Shown here piece by piece: positions 31,004 to 40,700 of a stretch of DNA of 64,000 bases; the first letter of the stretch is position 1, and each line of letters begins with the position of its first letter. The stretch is taken from contig JAYRYZ010000025.1 of assembly GCA_041916775.1 (NCBI GenBank), positions 9,549 to 73,548 on the forward strand, written 5' to 3'. The notes beneath the pieces were generated by a model. The model worked only from the letters and a program-made list of their open reading frames with translations, searched no databases and was not told the DNA's origin. Made by a program: the position numbers and the translations under genes. This DNA is from UBA2357 sp041916775. GTDB taxonomy: Bacteria; Pseudomonadota; Gammaproteobacteria; Burkholderiales; Rhodocyclaceae.

Positions 31004-31528
31004 ATGACGACGCGTTTTGTGTTTTCGTACTTGTGTGTCTTGGTAGGTGGGTTCTTAGATCTTTGAGATTTCTTGGGTTACTAAGTCTTCGCGAGACTGC
31101 GGTACAGTGTGCGCCGGCGGCGTGCGCATGGACTTAGTTGCGGTTTGAGCACGGAGTCGTGGATACGTTCTTTGTTTCCTGTGGCTTTTCCATTGATTTT
31201 GGCGCTGCGAGGTGTTGCTGATCTGTTTCTTTGTGTTGGCAGAACGTTGTGTCCGCCGGAACTCATTACCGTTGGTTGTCCCTAATCCGACGAAAGCGGT
31301 TTGCGTCATTCAGGTATTGTGCGGGACTTGATGGAGCGGATGCCTCGCAGTTCCTCCAAACAGCCCCGGGCGTGCCGTCTGTGCGAGAGGAAGTCCGGCT
31401 TACTCGACGCGCTAGTCACTCACATCTTGTGACTTAATTCACGGCCAGGCACGCTACCCAATTCAGGGATAATGACGTCCGGATGAATGGACTGGGGTTG
31501 GGATGTTGAACATTGCGGGCTGCGGACG
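31004..31528. other. Intergenic stretch at the cassette boundary, no convincing gene
   Basis: A 525-base gap in which composition shifts from AT-rich back to GC-rich. Short open frames exist (for example 31231-31437), but they have no recognisable family, weak initiation sites and no coding character. It may be decayed sequence left by cassette exchange and must also hold the promoter of the AttH-like gene. Confidence 0.5.
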
Positions 31529-32659
31529 ATGAGTGGGCAGGGATGGAGCAGGCGGCGCCTGGTGCGATTGTGGCGCGCGTATCGCTGGAAGATGGCGTTT
31601 GCGATGTTGTTGGCGTTGGGGGTGTGGTTGTATTCGGCGCTGCTGGTGGAGACGCGGCCGACGGCACAGCGGACTACGGCGGAGCGGCCGGTTGTGGTGG
31701 AGCGCACGGCGGCGATGAAGCCCTTGAAGCTGCCGGAGGACGAGGGGCCGCATGTGAGCGGTACCGAGTGGTGGTACTACAACGGCATTCTCACCGGAGC
31801 GGGGGGTGAGCGTTATGCGTTCCACGCCACGGTATTCCTGTACGACGGTATGGTGCGGCACACGGTGCTGCATTATTCCCTGTCCGACCTCGCGAGCGGC
31901 AGGCGGGTGGAAAAGCAGGTGCGCACGGCGGGGATCCCCTCTGAGGTGACGAGCGCCGGCTTCGACTTCCGCCAGGCGGGTTGGCGGGTGAGCAGTGATG
32001 TGAAGACCCACACCATCGAGGTCGATGCCGATGGCACGCGCCTTTCGCTGACGCTCACCGACCCTCATCCGCCGCTGCTGCACAAGGCGAAGGGCTCCCG
32101 GACACCCGGGCTCATCGACTACGGGCAGACCGGCATCACCTATTACTATTCGCGGCCGCGGCTCGCTGCGGTGGGCACGCTGGAAGCGGGCGGTGCGCCG
32201 CTGGCGGTAGCCGGCGAGGTCTGGTTCGATCACCAGTGGGGGGATTTCGAGAGCGGCCGGCAGGGCTGGAACTGGTTTGCGTTGCAGCTGGACGACGGCG
32301 CGAACATGATGATCTACCAGCTCTTCAACCCGGACGGAACGCTGGCCCAACTCACCGGCACGCTGCAGGCGGACGGCGTGACGACGGCGCTGGATGGTTC
32401 GGATCTCGCGCTCGCCCCGCAGGGGACATGGCGCAGCGCGCGCTCCGGCGTGAGCTATCCGGCGGCGTGGGTGGTGGATTCACCGCTGGGGCGGCTGGAG
32501 ATCAGGCCCGAGAAGAACGAGAGCGAGTTCAACGGGCTGGAGACGACCTTCAAGTATTACTGGGAAGGGCCGGTGCGCGTGCTTGGCGCGCGTAGCGGCA
32601 AGGGCTTCCTCGAGATGAACGGCTACGACCACATCAAATCGCTGCAACCGGCCCGGTGA
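31529..32659 (+). CDS. AttH/CrtC-like lipocalin-fold protein, membrane-anchored
   Basis: A 376-residue protein with an N-terminal signal anchor (about 19-37) and the AttH/CrtC lipocalin-like two-barrel pattern: SGTEWWYYNGIL, FHATVFLYDG, EVWFDHQWGDF, NWFALQLDDGANMMIYQL and a C-terminal LEIRPEKNESEF. Family members include AttH of Agrobacterium and carotenoid 1,2-hydratase. The position beside a polysaccharide locus points to an envelope role, not carotenoid chemistry. ATG 31529 was chosen to give the short cytoplasmic tail and anchor. It converges with the phosphatase gene. Confidence 0.82.
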   Translation: MSGQGWSRRRLVRLWRAYRWKMAFAMLLALGVWLYSALLVETRPTAQRTTAERPVVVERTAAMKPLKLPEDEGPHVSGTEWWYYNGILTGAGGERYAFHATVFLYDGMVRHTVLHYSLSDLASGRRVEKQVRTAGIPSEVTSAGFDFRQAGWRVSSDVKTHTIEVDADGTRLSLTLTDPHPPLLHKAKGSRTPGLIDYGQTGITYYYSRPRLAAVGTLEAGGAPLAVAGEVWFDHQWGDFESGRQGWNWFALQLDDGANMMIYQLFNPDGTLAQLTGTLQADGVTTALDGSDLALAPQGTWRSARSGVSYPAAWVVDSPLGRLEIRPEKNESEFNGLETTFKYYWEGPVRVLGARSGKGFLEMNGYDHIKSLQPAR

Positions 32660-32674
32660 GCCGCGGCTGCGCGC

Positions 32675-33112
32675 TCAGATCTTGCCCAGCCAGGCATCCA
32701 CCGCACTCGAGATCATGTCGCAGGCCTGCCGGTGGGCGGGCTCCCCCTTGCGATAGGGGTCGGGGATCTCGCTGCCGCTCCAGTGACCGATGAGGAAGGT
32801 CTTGCCGCGCGCAGTCGGGGCAAGCTCCAGCACGCGCTCAAGGTGATGCTTTTCCATCACCAGGATGAGATCCGCCCAGCGTATCGATTCCAGGCTGATC
32901 TGGCGCGCGCGATGGGCGTCGAGCGAGAGCCCCTGTTCTGCGGCCACCTTTTGGGTGGTCTCGTCCGCCGGGTGAAGCTCCAGGGCGCCGATGCCGGCGG
33001 AGCGCACCACCGCGTCGCTGCCGCGCAACTGCAGCCGGTGGGCGAGCATGGCCTCGGCGAGCGGGCTGCGGCAGATGTTTCCGGTGCAGACGGTGAGGAT
33101 GCGTTTGAACAT
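32675..33112 (-). CDS. Low-molecular-weight protein-tyrosine phosphatase (Wzb-like)
   Basis: A 145-residue phosphatase with the catalytic loop CTGNICR (Cys9, Arg15, CX5R) followed by SPLAEA, and the general-acid motif DPYR (about 117-120). Wzb-type enzymes remove phosphate from the tyrosine tail of Wzc-like kinases and so keep polymer assembly cycling. Here the kinase is encoded at 21467-23713. The phosphatase is on the opposite strand and outside the export operon, so it may be expressed separately. AGGGG precedes ATG 33112. Confidence 0.94.
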   Translation of the reverse strand: MFKRILTVCTGNICRSPLAEAMLAHRLQLRGSDAVVRSAGIGALELHPADETTQKVAAEQGLSLDAHRARQISLESIRWADLILVMEKHHLERVLELAPTARGKTFLIGHWSGSEIPDPYRKGEPAHRQACDMISSAVDAWLGKI

Positions 33113-33129
33113 GAAACCCCTGAATGCAA

Positions 33130-33178
33130 ACCGGCGCCCGTGGTCCGGGCGCCGGTGAAGCGGGCCCTTGCGGGCCCG
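33130..33178 (-). terminator. Two tandem hairpins after the PEP-CTERM gene
   Basis: CGGGCCC/GGGCCCG (33161-33167 with 33172-33178) is followed downstream on the reverse strand by an 11-base-pair stem, ACCGGCGCCCG/CGGGCGCCGGT (33130-33140 with 33146-33156), and then TTTGC. The position, between the PEP-CTERM stop at 33189 and the phosphatase start, fits transcription termination, though the T-run is short. Confidence 0.6.
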
Positions 33179-33188
33179 GCCTGCGTGA

Positions 33189-33959
33189 TCAGGCCTGCTT
33201 GCGACGACGCGCGGCCGCGAGGCCCAGCGCGCCGATGCCCAGCAGCGCGAGCGAGGCAGGCTCGGGAATCTGGGTGGCGGTGATCGAGAGGTTGCGGATG
33301 GTGAAGTAGGCGTCCGCGAAGTTGGGCGTGTTGGGGCCGAACTGCGCGTCGGCGGCGGCCAGCAGCGCGCCGAAGCCGAACCAGTCGGTGTCCGTCTCGG
33401 TGAAGTTCAGCACCGCGCCGTCGGAAAAGACCGACCCGCTGACGCCGACCTTGCCCTTGCCGCTGGCGTCAACGAAGCTCGTGCCGAGCAGGGTGTTGAT
33501 GATGCCGAGGAAGGGCGCTGCAAGCACGCCGTCGTAGTCGAAGCTGAAGCCGATCGGCAGGCTCGGGCCGTCGTTCGCGCCGAGCGTGCCCGGGGTGAAG
33601 GCGAAGTTGTAGATGCCCGGCGTGAGGCCGGCACTGATCACCGTTGCGGTACCGAGCGGGGTGTTCGCGAAGGGCGGAAGGCCAAGGTCCACCGACCCGT
33701 TCAGGTCGGTATCGAGGAGGATGCCGCCGTTCGATGCGCTGAACGCATAGGTGCCGCTCGGGCCCGCGCCCAGGGAGATCGCGCCGCTCAGGTCGCGCAG
33801 GGTCACCGAGAAGGTCTTGGAGTCACCATCGGCGAAACCGGCGGCGGAGATGTAGCCGCTCAGCGACGGGATGGACGTCGTATAGACCGCGGCGGAGGCT
33901 GCAGAGCTGGCGACGGCGATTGCTGCAACTGCAGCATACTTGACGGCGGTGCATTTCAT
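33189..33959 (-). CDS. PEP-CTERM sorted protein
   Basis: A 256-residue exported protein with a signal peptide (1-23, ending AASA) and a C-terminal sorting signal. That signal consists of Pro-Glu-Pro at 232-234 (IPEPASLALLGIGALGLAA), a hydrophobic helix, and the basic end RRRKQA. Exosortase would cut at this site and hand the protein to the exopolysaccharide-associated surface. The mature part is rich in Gly, Ser, Asp and aromatic beta-strand patterns with no known catalytic motif. ATG 33959 follows AGGAG; a sigma-54-like site lies about 90 bases upstream. No PEP-type exosortase gene is inside the window. Confidence 0.93.
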   Translation of the reverse strand: MKCTAVKYAAVAAIAVASSAASAAVYTTSIPSLSGYISAAGFADGDSKTFSVTLRDLSGAISLGAGPSGTYAFSASNGGILLDTDLNGSVDLGLPPFANTPLGTATVISAGLTPGIYNFAFTPGTLGANDGPSLPIGFSFDYDGVLAAPFLGIINTLLGTSFVDASGKGKVGVSGSVFSDGAVLNFTETDTDWFGFGALLAAADAQFGPNTPNFADAYFTIRNLSITATQIPEPASLALLGIGALGLAAARRRKQA

Positions 33960-34045
33960 TGCTGGGTTCTCCTGAAATACGGATTGCATGCTGTGTCGGG
34001 GAAATTTCCATGCGATACGGCATATATCGCATTTTGCGAGAATCA

Positions 34046-34061
34046 AGCATGAATAATGCCA
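34046..34061 (-). promoter_or_regulatory. Sigma-54-like promoter of the PEP-CTERM gene
   Basis: On the reverse strand TGGCATTATTCATGCT has GG and GC exactly 10 bases apart and matches the -24/-12 consensus at 9 of 12 defined bases. Transcription would start near 34035, leaving a 75-base leader before ATG 33959. Confidence 0.55.
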
Positions 34062-34425
34062 TGATTGCAAAGAACCGCTAAAACAGGCGCTTGTAGCCAG
34101 GTTCAGGCCTCGCCTGCGCGTGAGTGTAAAGAATTCCGACAAATTCGTCGGGAATGGCGGAAATTTTGTGAGCACGGCATGCCATTCATGTTGCGAGACA
34201 CGCATGGCGTACGCGAATCAATTTGTGCGGTACCGCATGCCGGGTCGTCCGCATGACGAACGCCGGCATCGAGGGGGGGCGCGAGCCCCGGGAAACGTCC
34301 AGGCGCGCCCCGGGTCGGTGGCAAGGCTTCCTCGATGCACCTTTTCCGTGCAGAATCCCCGGCTCGCGCAAGACCCGCGCCTTGTCCCGGCGCCCGTCCC
34401 GGGCACCCTCCAGACCCTGTTCGCC

Positions 34426-35655
34426 ATGACCGCTCACGCCCCTCCCAGCCCCTGGATGCGCATCTTTCTGCCCTTCGCGCTGGGCTATTACCTCTCGTAC
34501 CTGTTGCGCACGGTGAATGCGGTGATCTCGCCCGACCTGACGCGCGAACTTGCGCTGTCGTCGGCAGACCTGGGGCTTCTCACCAGCGCCTATTTCCTCA
34601 CCTTCGGCTTGGCGCAGATTCCCCTGGGGATTGCGCTGGACCGCTTCGGGCCGCGGGTGGTGGAGGGCGGTTTGCTCTTGCTTACCAGCCTGGGGGCGGT
34701 GGCCTTCGCGCTGGGGGATTCGCTCGGGCAGCTCGGCATGGCGCGCGGCCTGATCGGGCTCGGGGTCTCGGCCTGCCTGATGGCGGGGTTGAAGGGCTTT
34801 GCGATGTGGTACCCGGCCGAGCGGCAGAGCTCGATGACCGGCTTCATCATGGCGGCGGGGGCGCTGGGGGCGCTCACCGCGAGCGCGCCCGTGGAGGCGA
34901 TGCTGCCCATCCTGGGATGGCGCGGGGTGTTCTGGGTGATTGCGGTGGTGGCGCTCGCGGTGGCGGTGTTCCTGCTCTTCGCCTTGCCGCGCGAGAAGCC
35001 GCATGCCTCCGGCGAGTCGGTCATGGAGGCGTTCCGCTCGGTGGGGGTGATCTTCACTTCGGCGGGGTTCTGGCGCTTCGCGGCGTCGGCGGTGTTCATC
35101 ACCGGCGGCTTCATGGCCTTCCAGAGCCTGTGGGCGGTGCCCTGGCTGATGGATGTGAATGGTCTCAGCCGTGCGCAGGCGGCGACACAGCTGCTGGTGA
35201 TGAACCTGGGCATGCTCGCCGGGCAGCTCTCGATCGGCTTCCTCGGCACACGGCTCGCGCGCATGGGCGTGCGGCCGGTGCATCTCTTGCAGGGCGGGTT
35301 CTCTGCGATGCTGGTGGTGGAACTGCTGATCCTGATGCAGTGGGGGCCGATCTCGTTCGCGTGGTTCGCGCTCGGGGTGCTGGTATCGGTGAATGCGCAG
35401 GCCTACCTCGCGGCGTCGGATTACTTCCCCAAATCGGCGTTCGGACGGGTGAGCACGGCAGTGAACCTGATGGTGTTCGCCGGCGCGTTCGCGGTGCAGT
35501 GGGGCCTGGGCGGCATGCTCGACCTGCTGCAGGGCATGGGCAGCGAGCGTGCGAGCGCGCTGCAGATGAGCTATGCCGGGCTGATGGGGGTGCAGCTCGC
35601 GAGCCTGATGCCGATTCTGCTGGGCGGGCGCCGGGCTGCGGTCGGGGGGCGGTGA
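34426..35655 (+). CDS. MFS transporter
   Basis: A 409-residue major facilitator with about 12 membrane segments. It has MFS-type landmarks in the first half: a DRFGPR loop between segments 2 and 3 (LGIALDRFGPRVVEGG), GLIGLGVSACLMAGLKG in segment 4, and the WYPAERQSSMTGFIMAAGALGAL stretch typical of nitrate/sugar-phosphate-like carriers. The substrate cannot be inferred. ATG 34426 starts right at the first membrane segment; a much longer upstream frame from 34120 is not membrane-like. It stands alone and converges with recD. Confidence 0.88.
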   Translation: MTAHAPPSPWMRIFLPFALGYYLSYLLRTVNAVISPDLTRELALSSADLGLLTSAYFLTFGLAQIPLGIALDRFGPRVVEGGLLLLTSLGAVAFALGDSLGQLGMARGLIGLGVSACLMAGLKGFAMWYPAERQSSMTGFIMAAGALGALTASAPVEAMLPILGWRGVFWVIAVVALAVAVFLLFALPREKPHASGESVMEAFRSVGVIFTSAGFWRFAASAVFITGGFMAFQSLWAVPWLMDVNGLSRAQAATQLLVMNLGMLAGQLSIGFLGTRLARMGVRPVHLLQGGFSAMLVVELLILMQWGPISFAWFALGVLVSVNAQAYLAASDYFPKSAFGRVSTAVNLMVFAGAFAVQWGLGGMLDLLQGMGSERASALQMSYAGLMGVQLASLMPILLGGRRAAVGGR

Positions 35656-35691
35656 AGGTCGTTTGCCAGCCGCATCGGCTCATGCTGCCGC

Positions 35692-37788
35692 TCACCCGGC
35701 TTCCGCAAGCAGGCCGCTCTCGCGGCGTGTCACGCGCTTGATGCCTTCCTCGAGCAGGCCGGGGCGCTCGGCGAAGAGGGTGAAGGCGGTGCGCGCGCGG
35801 GTGATGCCGGTGTAGATGAGCTCTCGGGTGAGCACACCGCCGCTGTGCGCGGAGAGCACCAGCGCGGTATGTTCGAACTCCGAGCCTTGGCTCTTGTGCA
35901 CCGTCATCGCGAACGCGGTTTCGACATGCGCGAGACGGCTCACGGATACCGATCGCAGCGTGTCGCCATCGCTGAAGTAGGCACGCAGGCTCGCAGCGTT
36001 GCCAGGCGCGGGCAGGGTGATGCCGATGTCGCCATTGAAGACACCGAGCGCCGGATCGTTGCGCGTGACCATCACCGGACGCCCCGGGTACCAGCTGCCG
36101 CGGGGTGACAGCAGGCGCGCGCCGGCAAGCGCATCGACGATCGCGCGGTTGATGCCCTCGACGCCCCATTCGCCCGCACGGACCGCGCACAGGATGCGAA
36201 ACCGGTCGAAGGCGCGGAGGATGCGCATCGCCCAGTCGCGGTGTGCTGCGTCTTCATCTCCACCGGCATCACCACCGGCATCCCCATCCCCGTGACGCTC
36301 CGGCCCCTGGGCGAGCAGCATGAGGTAGTCCCGGTAGCAGGCGGGCGCACCCGGGCGGCCGTCGAGCGCAAGCCCGATCACTTCGGCGGCAGGGACGCCG
36401 GTTCGGCCGAGGAGGGCGCCGCCGCTGTCGGCCTCCAGGATGCGGGCGGCTGCGGTGGGGTCGGCGGCGCTGTTCACCGCGCTCGCGAGCGCGCCGATCG
36501 GGCCGTCGAAACGCCGGCTCTCGCGCAGCATCACCGTCTGCTGGGCGAGCGCGGACGGGTGGGCTTCACGCGCAAGATAGTCCGCGGGCAGGGTGTCTCC
36601 TGCGCTGGCGCCGACGTAGCGCGCAGTCTCGGCGCTGTAGTGGCCGGCCTCCGCATCCCGACAGAGGTCGCCGAGCACCGCGCCGGCTTCGACCGAGGCA
36701 AGCTGATCCTTGTCACCCAGGAGGATGAGACGCGCGTCGGCGGGCAGCGCCTCGAGCAGGGCCGCCATCATCTCCAGGTGCACCATCGAGGCCTCATCGA
36801 CGATGACCACGTCGACATCGAGCGGATGCCCCGCATGATGCCGGAAGCGGCGTGTATCCGGCCGGGCACCGAGCAGCGAATGCAGGGTGCGCGCAGCGCC
36901 GGTGCGATGCATGAGCGCGGCGAGGTCGAGCGTCTCGCCCAGGCGCAGCTGCAGGGCCTGCAGCGCGCTGTCTATGGATTGCTTGAGCCGCGCGGCCGCC
37001 TTGCCGGTGGGCGCCGCGAGCGCGATGCGCAGCCGCTCCGGGTTCCCGCTGGTGGCGAAGAGGAGGGCGAGCAGACGCGCGGCGGTGTAGGTCTTGCCGG
37101 TGCCCGGGCCGCCGGTGATGATGGTGAGCCCGGCACGCAGCGCGATCGCGCAGGCGATTTTCTGCCAGTCGGGTCGTGCGCCGGCGGTGTCGGCGGCGAT
37201 GCCGAAGAGCCGCTCGAGCCAGTGGCGCACTGCCGCCTCGTCGGGCGCGCTGATGCTGGCGCAGCGCGTCGTGACGGCCTGAGACACGCTCCGCTCGTAT
37301 TGCCAGTAACGCCGCAGGTACAGGCGGGGCGCGTGGTCCGGCCCGTCCACGACCAGCGGTTGGCCGAGCTCGGGATCATGGCCCGCGCGCTGCACCACCG
37401 GGCTGCCGCGCAGCGCGCGCAGCCAGCCGTCCGTGCTCGCGGGCAGCGCCTGCCACAGCGCAGCGATGTCCGCCTGTGCGGCTTCCGGCCACCCGAACAG
37501 GCCCGCATCCTGCTCGGCCAGCGCGGCCAGCGGCATGCAGCTGTGACCGCGTCCTTCGAGGTGGCTCAGCATCGCGCTCGCGAGGATCAGCGCCAGGCGG
37601 GTGTCGGGTGAGGCCTGCGGGTCGAGCCCGGCGATGAAGGCCGCGAAGCTGCTGTCGAGATGGCGCAGTACGCCGGCATCGCTCAGGGCTCCGAGGCGTT
37701 CGCACAGCGCCGCGGGCTGCGACGGCGCGGTGGCGGGCGGCATGGCTGCGGTGCGCGGCGCGGGCATGGAGAGCAGGGGTGGGTTCAT
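35692..37788 (-). CDS. recD: Exodeoxyribonuclease V subunit alpha (RecD)
   Basis: A 698-residue superfamily 1 helicase of the RecBCD complex, moving 5' to 3'. It has an N-terminal RecB-binding helical domain, Walker A GGPGTGKT (226-233), APTGKAAARL, VVIVDEASMVHLEMM (Walker B), GDKDQLASVEAGAVLGD, and the C-terminal motif VHKSQGSEF. A Gly/Asp stretch (GDGDAGGDAGGDED) interrupts the helicase core and comes from short DNA repeats near 36,260-36,295. Its start overlaps the recB stop by 4 bases. Confidence 0.95.
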   Translation of the reverse strand: MNPPLLSMPAPRTAAMPPATAPSQPAALCERLGALSDAGVLRHLDSSFAAFIAGLDPQASPDTRLALILASAMLSHLEGRGHSCMPLAALAEQDAGLFGWPEAAQADIAALWQALPASTDGWLRALRGSPVVQRAGHDPELGQPLVVDGPDHAPRLYLRRYWQYERSVSQAVTTRCASISAPDEAAVRHWLERLFGIAADTAGARPDWQKIACAIALRAGLTIITGGPGTGKTYTAARLLALLFATSGNPERLRIALAAPTGKAAARLKQSIDSALQALQLRLGETLDLAALMHRTGAARTLHSLLGARPDTRRFRHHAGHPLDVDVVIVDEASMVHLEMMAALLEALPADARLILLGDKDQLASVEAGAVLGDLCRDAEAGHYSAETARYVGASAGDTLPADYLAREAHPSALAQQTVMLRESRRFDGPIGALASAVNSAADPTAAARILEADSGGALLGRTGVPAAEVIGLALDGRPGAPACYRDYLMLLAQGPERHGDGDAGGDAGGDEDAAHRDWAMRILRAFDRFRILCAVRAGEWGVEGINRAIVDALAGARLLSPRGSWYPGRPVMVTRNDPALGVFNGDIGITLPAPGNAASLRAYFSDGDTLRSVSVSRLAHVETAFAMTVHKSQGSEFEHTALVLSAHSGGVLTRELIYTGITRARTAFTLFAERPGLLEEGIKRVTRRESGLLAEAG

Positions 37789-40700
37789 GCGAGTGAGGCC
37801 TCGTCGCAGATCAGGGTGTCCAGGGCATCGATGAGGGTGCGTGTTTCGGGCGTCGCCCGGATCACATACTCGCCCCGCGCGGGACCGTCCAGGCCGCGCA
37901 GGAAGAGATAGAGCGCGCCGCCGAGCTGCCTGTCCGGGTCGTAGGCGGCGCCAAGCCGCTGGCGCAGCAGGCGGTGCAGCGCCAGCAGATACAGCGCCGC
38001 CTGCACGTCGTAGCGGCTGTGCGCCATGGCCGCCTCGAGTGCGGCGTGGTCATAGGCGCCGGGGTGGGTGCCGAGGCGGTTGGACTTGTAATCCAGCACC
38101 CAGTAGCGCCCCTGGTGCTCGAAGACGAGGTCGGCGAAGCCCATCAGCATGCCGTGGAGTTCGCGCTGCGGTAGCGCGGGCCGCGCCCGGCCGCCCAGCA
38201 GGTGATGACGGCAGAGCCGGTCGATGTCTGGCGCCGCGAGGTGGGCCGCGGGCATCCAGAACTCCATCTCGGGCAGCCGCGCGCCGATGTCCCGCAGCGG
38301 CGCGCTCAGGCCGGGGAGCGGCGACGACACGATCGCTCGCATCCACTGCACCGCGTCCTCGGCATGCGCGGCCAGGTCGGCACGGACGCAGCGGCGCCGC
38401 AGTTCCGCCTCGAGCGCCGCGTTGCCTTCGAGCATGAAGCCGTCGTCCGCGATGCACTCGAGAAGCTCATGCAGGAAGTTGCCGACCAGGGCGCCACCCG
38501 GGAAGCGGTGCCAGGGGGCGAGATCGCCGCCATCCGGCGGCGCGGCGGCAGTGCCACCCGGCTGCGGGGCGCGTGCGGTTTCGAGCGTGAAAGTGTGCGT
38601 GACCGTGTGCGTGACAGCGGGCGCGACCCCGAGCGTGAGCTCATCGTCGGCCGGGCCGTCTGTCTGCAAGGGCGCGAGCGCGGTCGGCGTTGCGCTACCG
38701 GGCGCGATGTCGCGGACCAGTGCCGAGAAGCTGCCGATGGACCACCTGCGCTCGAAGTCGCCCGCATACACCGGGCTGTCGATGAGCGGTGGCGGTGTCT
38801 CGCGCGCCTGCAGTCGGGTCAGGCCCGCTGCTTCCGGAGCCGCCTCGAGCGCGATGCACACGCCGCCCGAAGCGGATGCGGCGTGCGCATCATTCGCCTG
38901 TGCCGCGAGCGCCTCCAGCGGTGCGAGCCACGCATCCGCCTCACGCGCTTCCCGTCCGGCGAGCAGAACGCCGGGGGCGCTGAGGTGGTTCATGCAGTGC
39001 TTGCCATTCCCCTTCCTGACCGCCGTGAAACCCATCCACAAGGCATGGCGAGCGCGGGTGAGCGCCACATAGAAGAGCCGCACATCCTCGCGCAGTCGGT
39101 CGAGGTCGGCGCGACCGAGCTCCTCGTCGCTGTATTCGAGCTTGATCGTGCGCACGCCTGCCGCATCGGCGAGCTTCAGGTAGCGGCTGTAGCGCCGCTC
39201 CACGTTCCGGAAGCTGCTGCCGAAGGGCAGGCACACCACCGGATACTCCAGCCCCTTGCTCTTGTGTATGGTGACCACCTTGACGAGGTCGGCATCGCTC
39301 TCCAGGCGGACCACCTGCTCGTCGCCGCTGCGCGCGCTGTTCTCGATCTGCGTCGCGAGCCAGCGGATCAGCGCCTCCTGGCCCTCGTGTTGCGCCCCCG
39401 CCTGTTGCAGCAGCTCGGCCAGGTGGAGGAAGTTCGTGAGCCGCCGCTCGCCATCGTCTTCACTCAGCCAGCGCGCCGGCAGGTCGAGAAGATGGAGGGT
39501 GCGGCGCAGCATCGCGAGCACGCCCAGATCGCGCCAGACTGCGTGCAGCTGGTGCAGCGTCTCGCTCTGGCGGTCGAACGCCGCGTCGCTGCCGGCGAGT
39601 TCGGCGAGGGCGGCGATGGACAGGCCGATGCTGCGGGTGGCGAGTGCCGCGCGCACCCGCGGCGCGTCGCGCGGGGTGGCCGCCGCCCGCAGCCAGTGCA
39701 GGAGGTCACGCGCTTCGGCACTCGCAAACACCGAGTCCTTGTCCGACAGATACACCGAGGCGACCCCACGTCGGCGCAGCGCGTGGCGCACCGCCTCGGC
39801 CTCCTTGCCGGTGCGCACCAGCACCGCGATGTCGGCCGGGCGCAGCCGCGTGAAGCGGCCGTCCGCATGCCTGAAGCCCGCGTCGGCATCGTTGAGCCAG
39901 GTGACGATCCGCTCTGCGCAGTGGGCGGCGAAGCGGCGACGCGCATCCGCGCTGCTCTGCAGTTCAAGGTCGTGGCGGATGGTGAGGGCGGCGACCGGGC
40001 CCGCGCCAGTGCAGAACACCTCGTCGCGTCCGCGCGCCGCCACCGGCACGAAGGGCAGCGCGTTGCCGGCCGCACCGCGGAACAGGAAGGCCCCACCCGC
40101 ATCGCCATCTTCCGCATCAAGGTTGTCGCCACGCGACTCCGCCCGCGCGAACCAGTGATTGACCGCAGCCACCATCGCGGTGCTCGAGCGGTAGTTGGTG
40201 TCGAGCACATAGTGGCGGCCGGCGGTGGCGCGGCGTGCCTGCAGGTAGCTGTAGATGTCCGCGCCGCGGAAGCCGTAGATCGACTGTTTGGGGTCCCCGA
40301 TCAGCAGCAGCGCGGTGCGCGGGTCGTTGTCGGCGGTGCGGTAGAGCGCGTCGAAGAGCCGGTACTGCAGCGGCGAGGTGTCCTGGAACTCGTCGATCAG
40401 CGCCACCGGGTACTGGGTGACGATGCGCTCGCGCAGGCGCGCGCCGTGCGGGCCGGACAGTGCCCGGTCGAGCCGCTCCAGCATGTCGGCGAAGCCGAAG
40501 CTGCGCGCCGCGCGCTTGAGCGCGACGAGGCGGCGCGCGATGCCGGTGGCGGCGTGGAGGCTGAGCGCAACCGCGACGCCGGGCAAGCGCGCATGTTCGG
40601 CGATGAGCGCGGCGAATGCTGCGAAGTCGTCGGGCGCCACCAGCGGCGGGGCGTCAGGCTTGCGCGCTTCCTGCAGGCCCGCGGGGGTCAGGCGGGTGCA

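Larger units (their letters stand above)
25000..31480 (+). other. AT-rich polysaccharide-specificity cassette
   Basis: Judged by eye, base composition falls abruptly after the ugd stop (24989) and recovers near 31,480. The six genes inside use A/T-ending codons freely, while neighbours on both sides use mostly G/C-ending codons. Contents are flippase, polymerase, GT4, acyltransferase and a split glycosyltransferase, the repeat-unit-specific part of a Wzx/Wzy locus. This pattern points to replacement by horizontal transfer between conserved export genes. No transposase or terminal repeat was seen. Confidence 0.75.

Noticed and set aside
31231..31437. A 68-codon frame in the cassette-border gap
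   Set aside because: No family resemblance, poor initiation site and no coding character.
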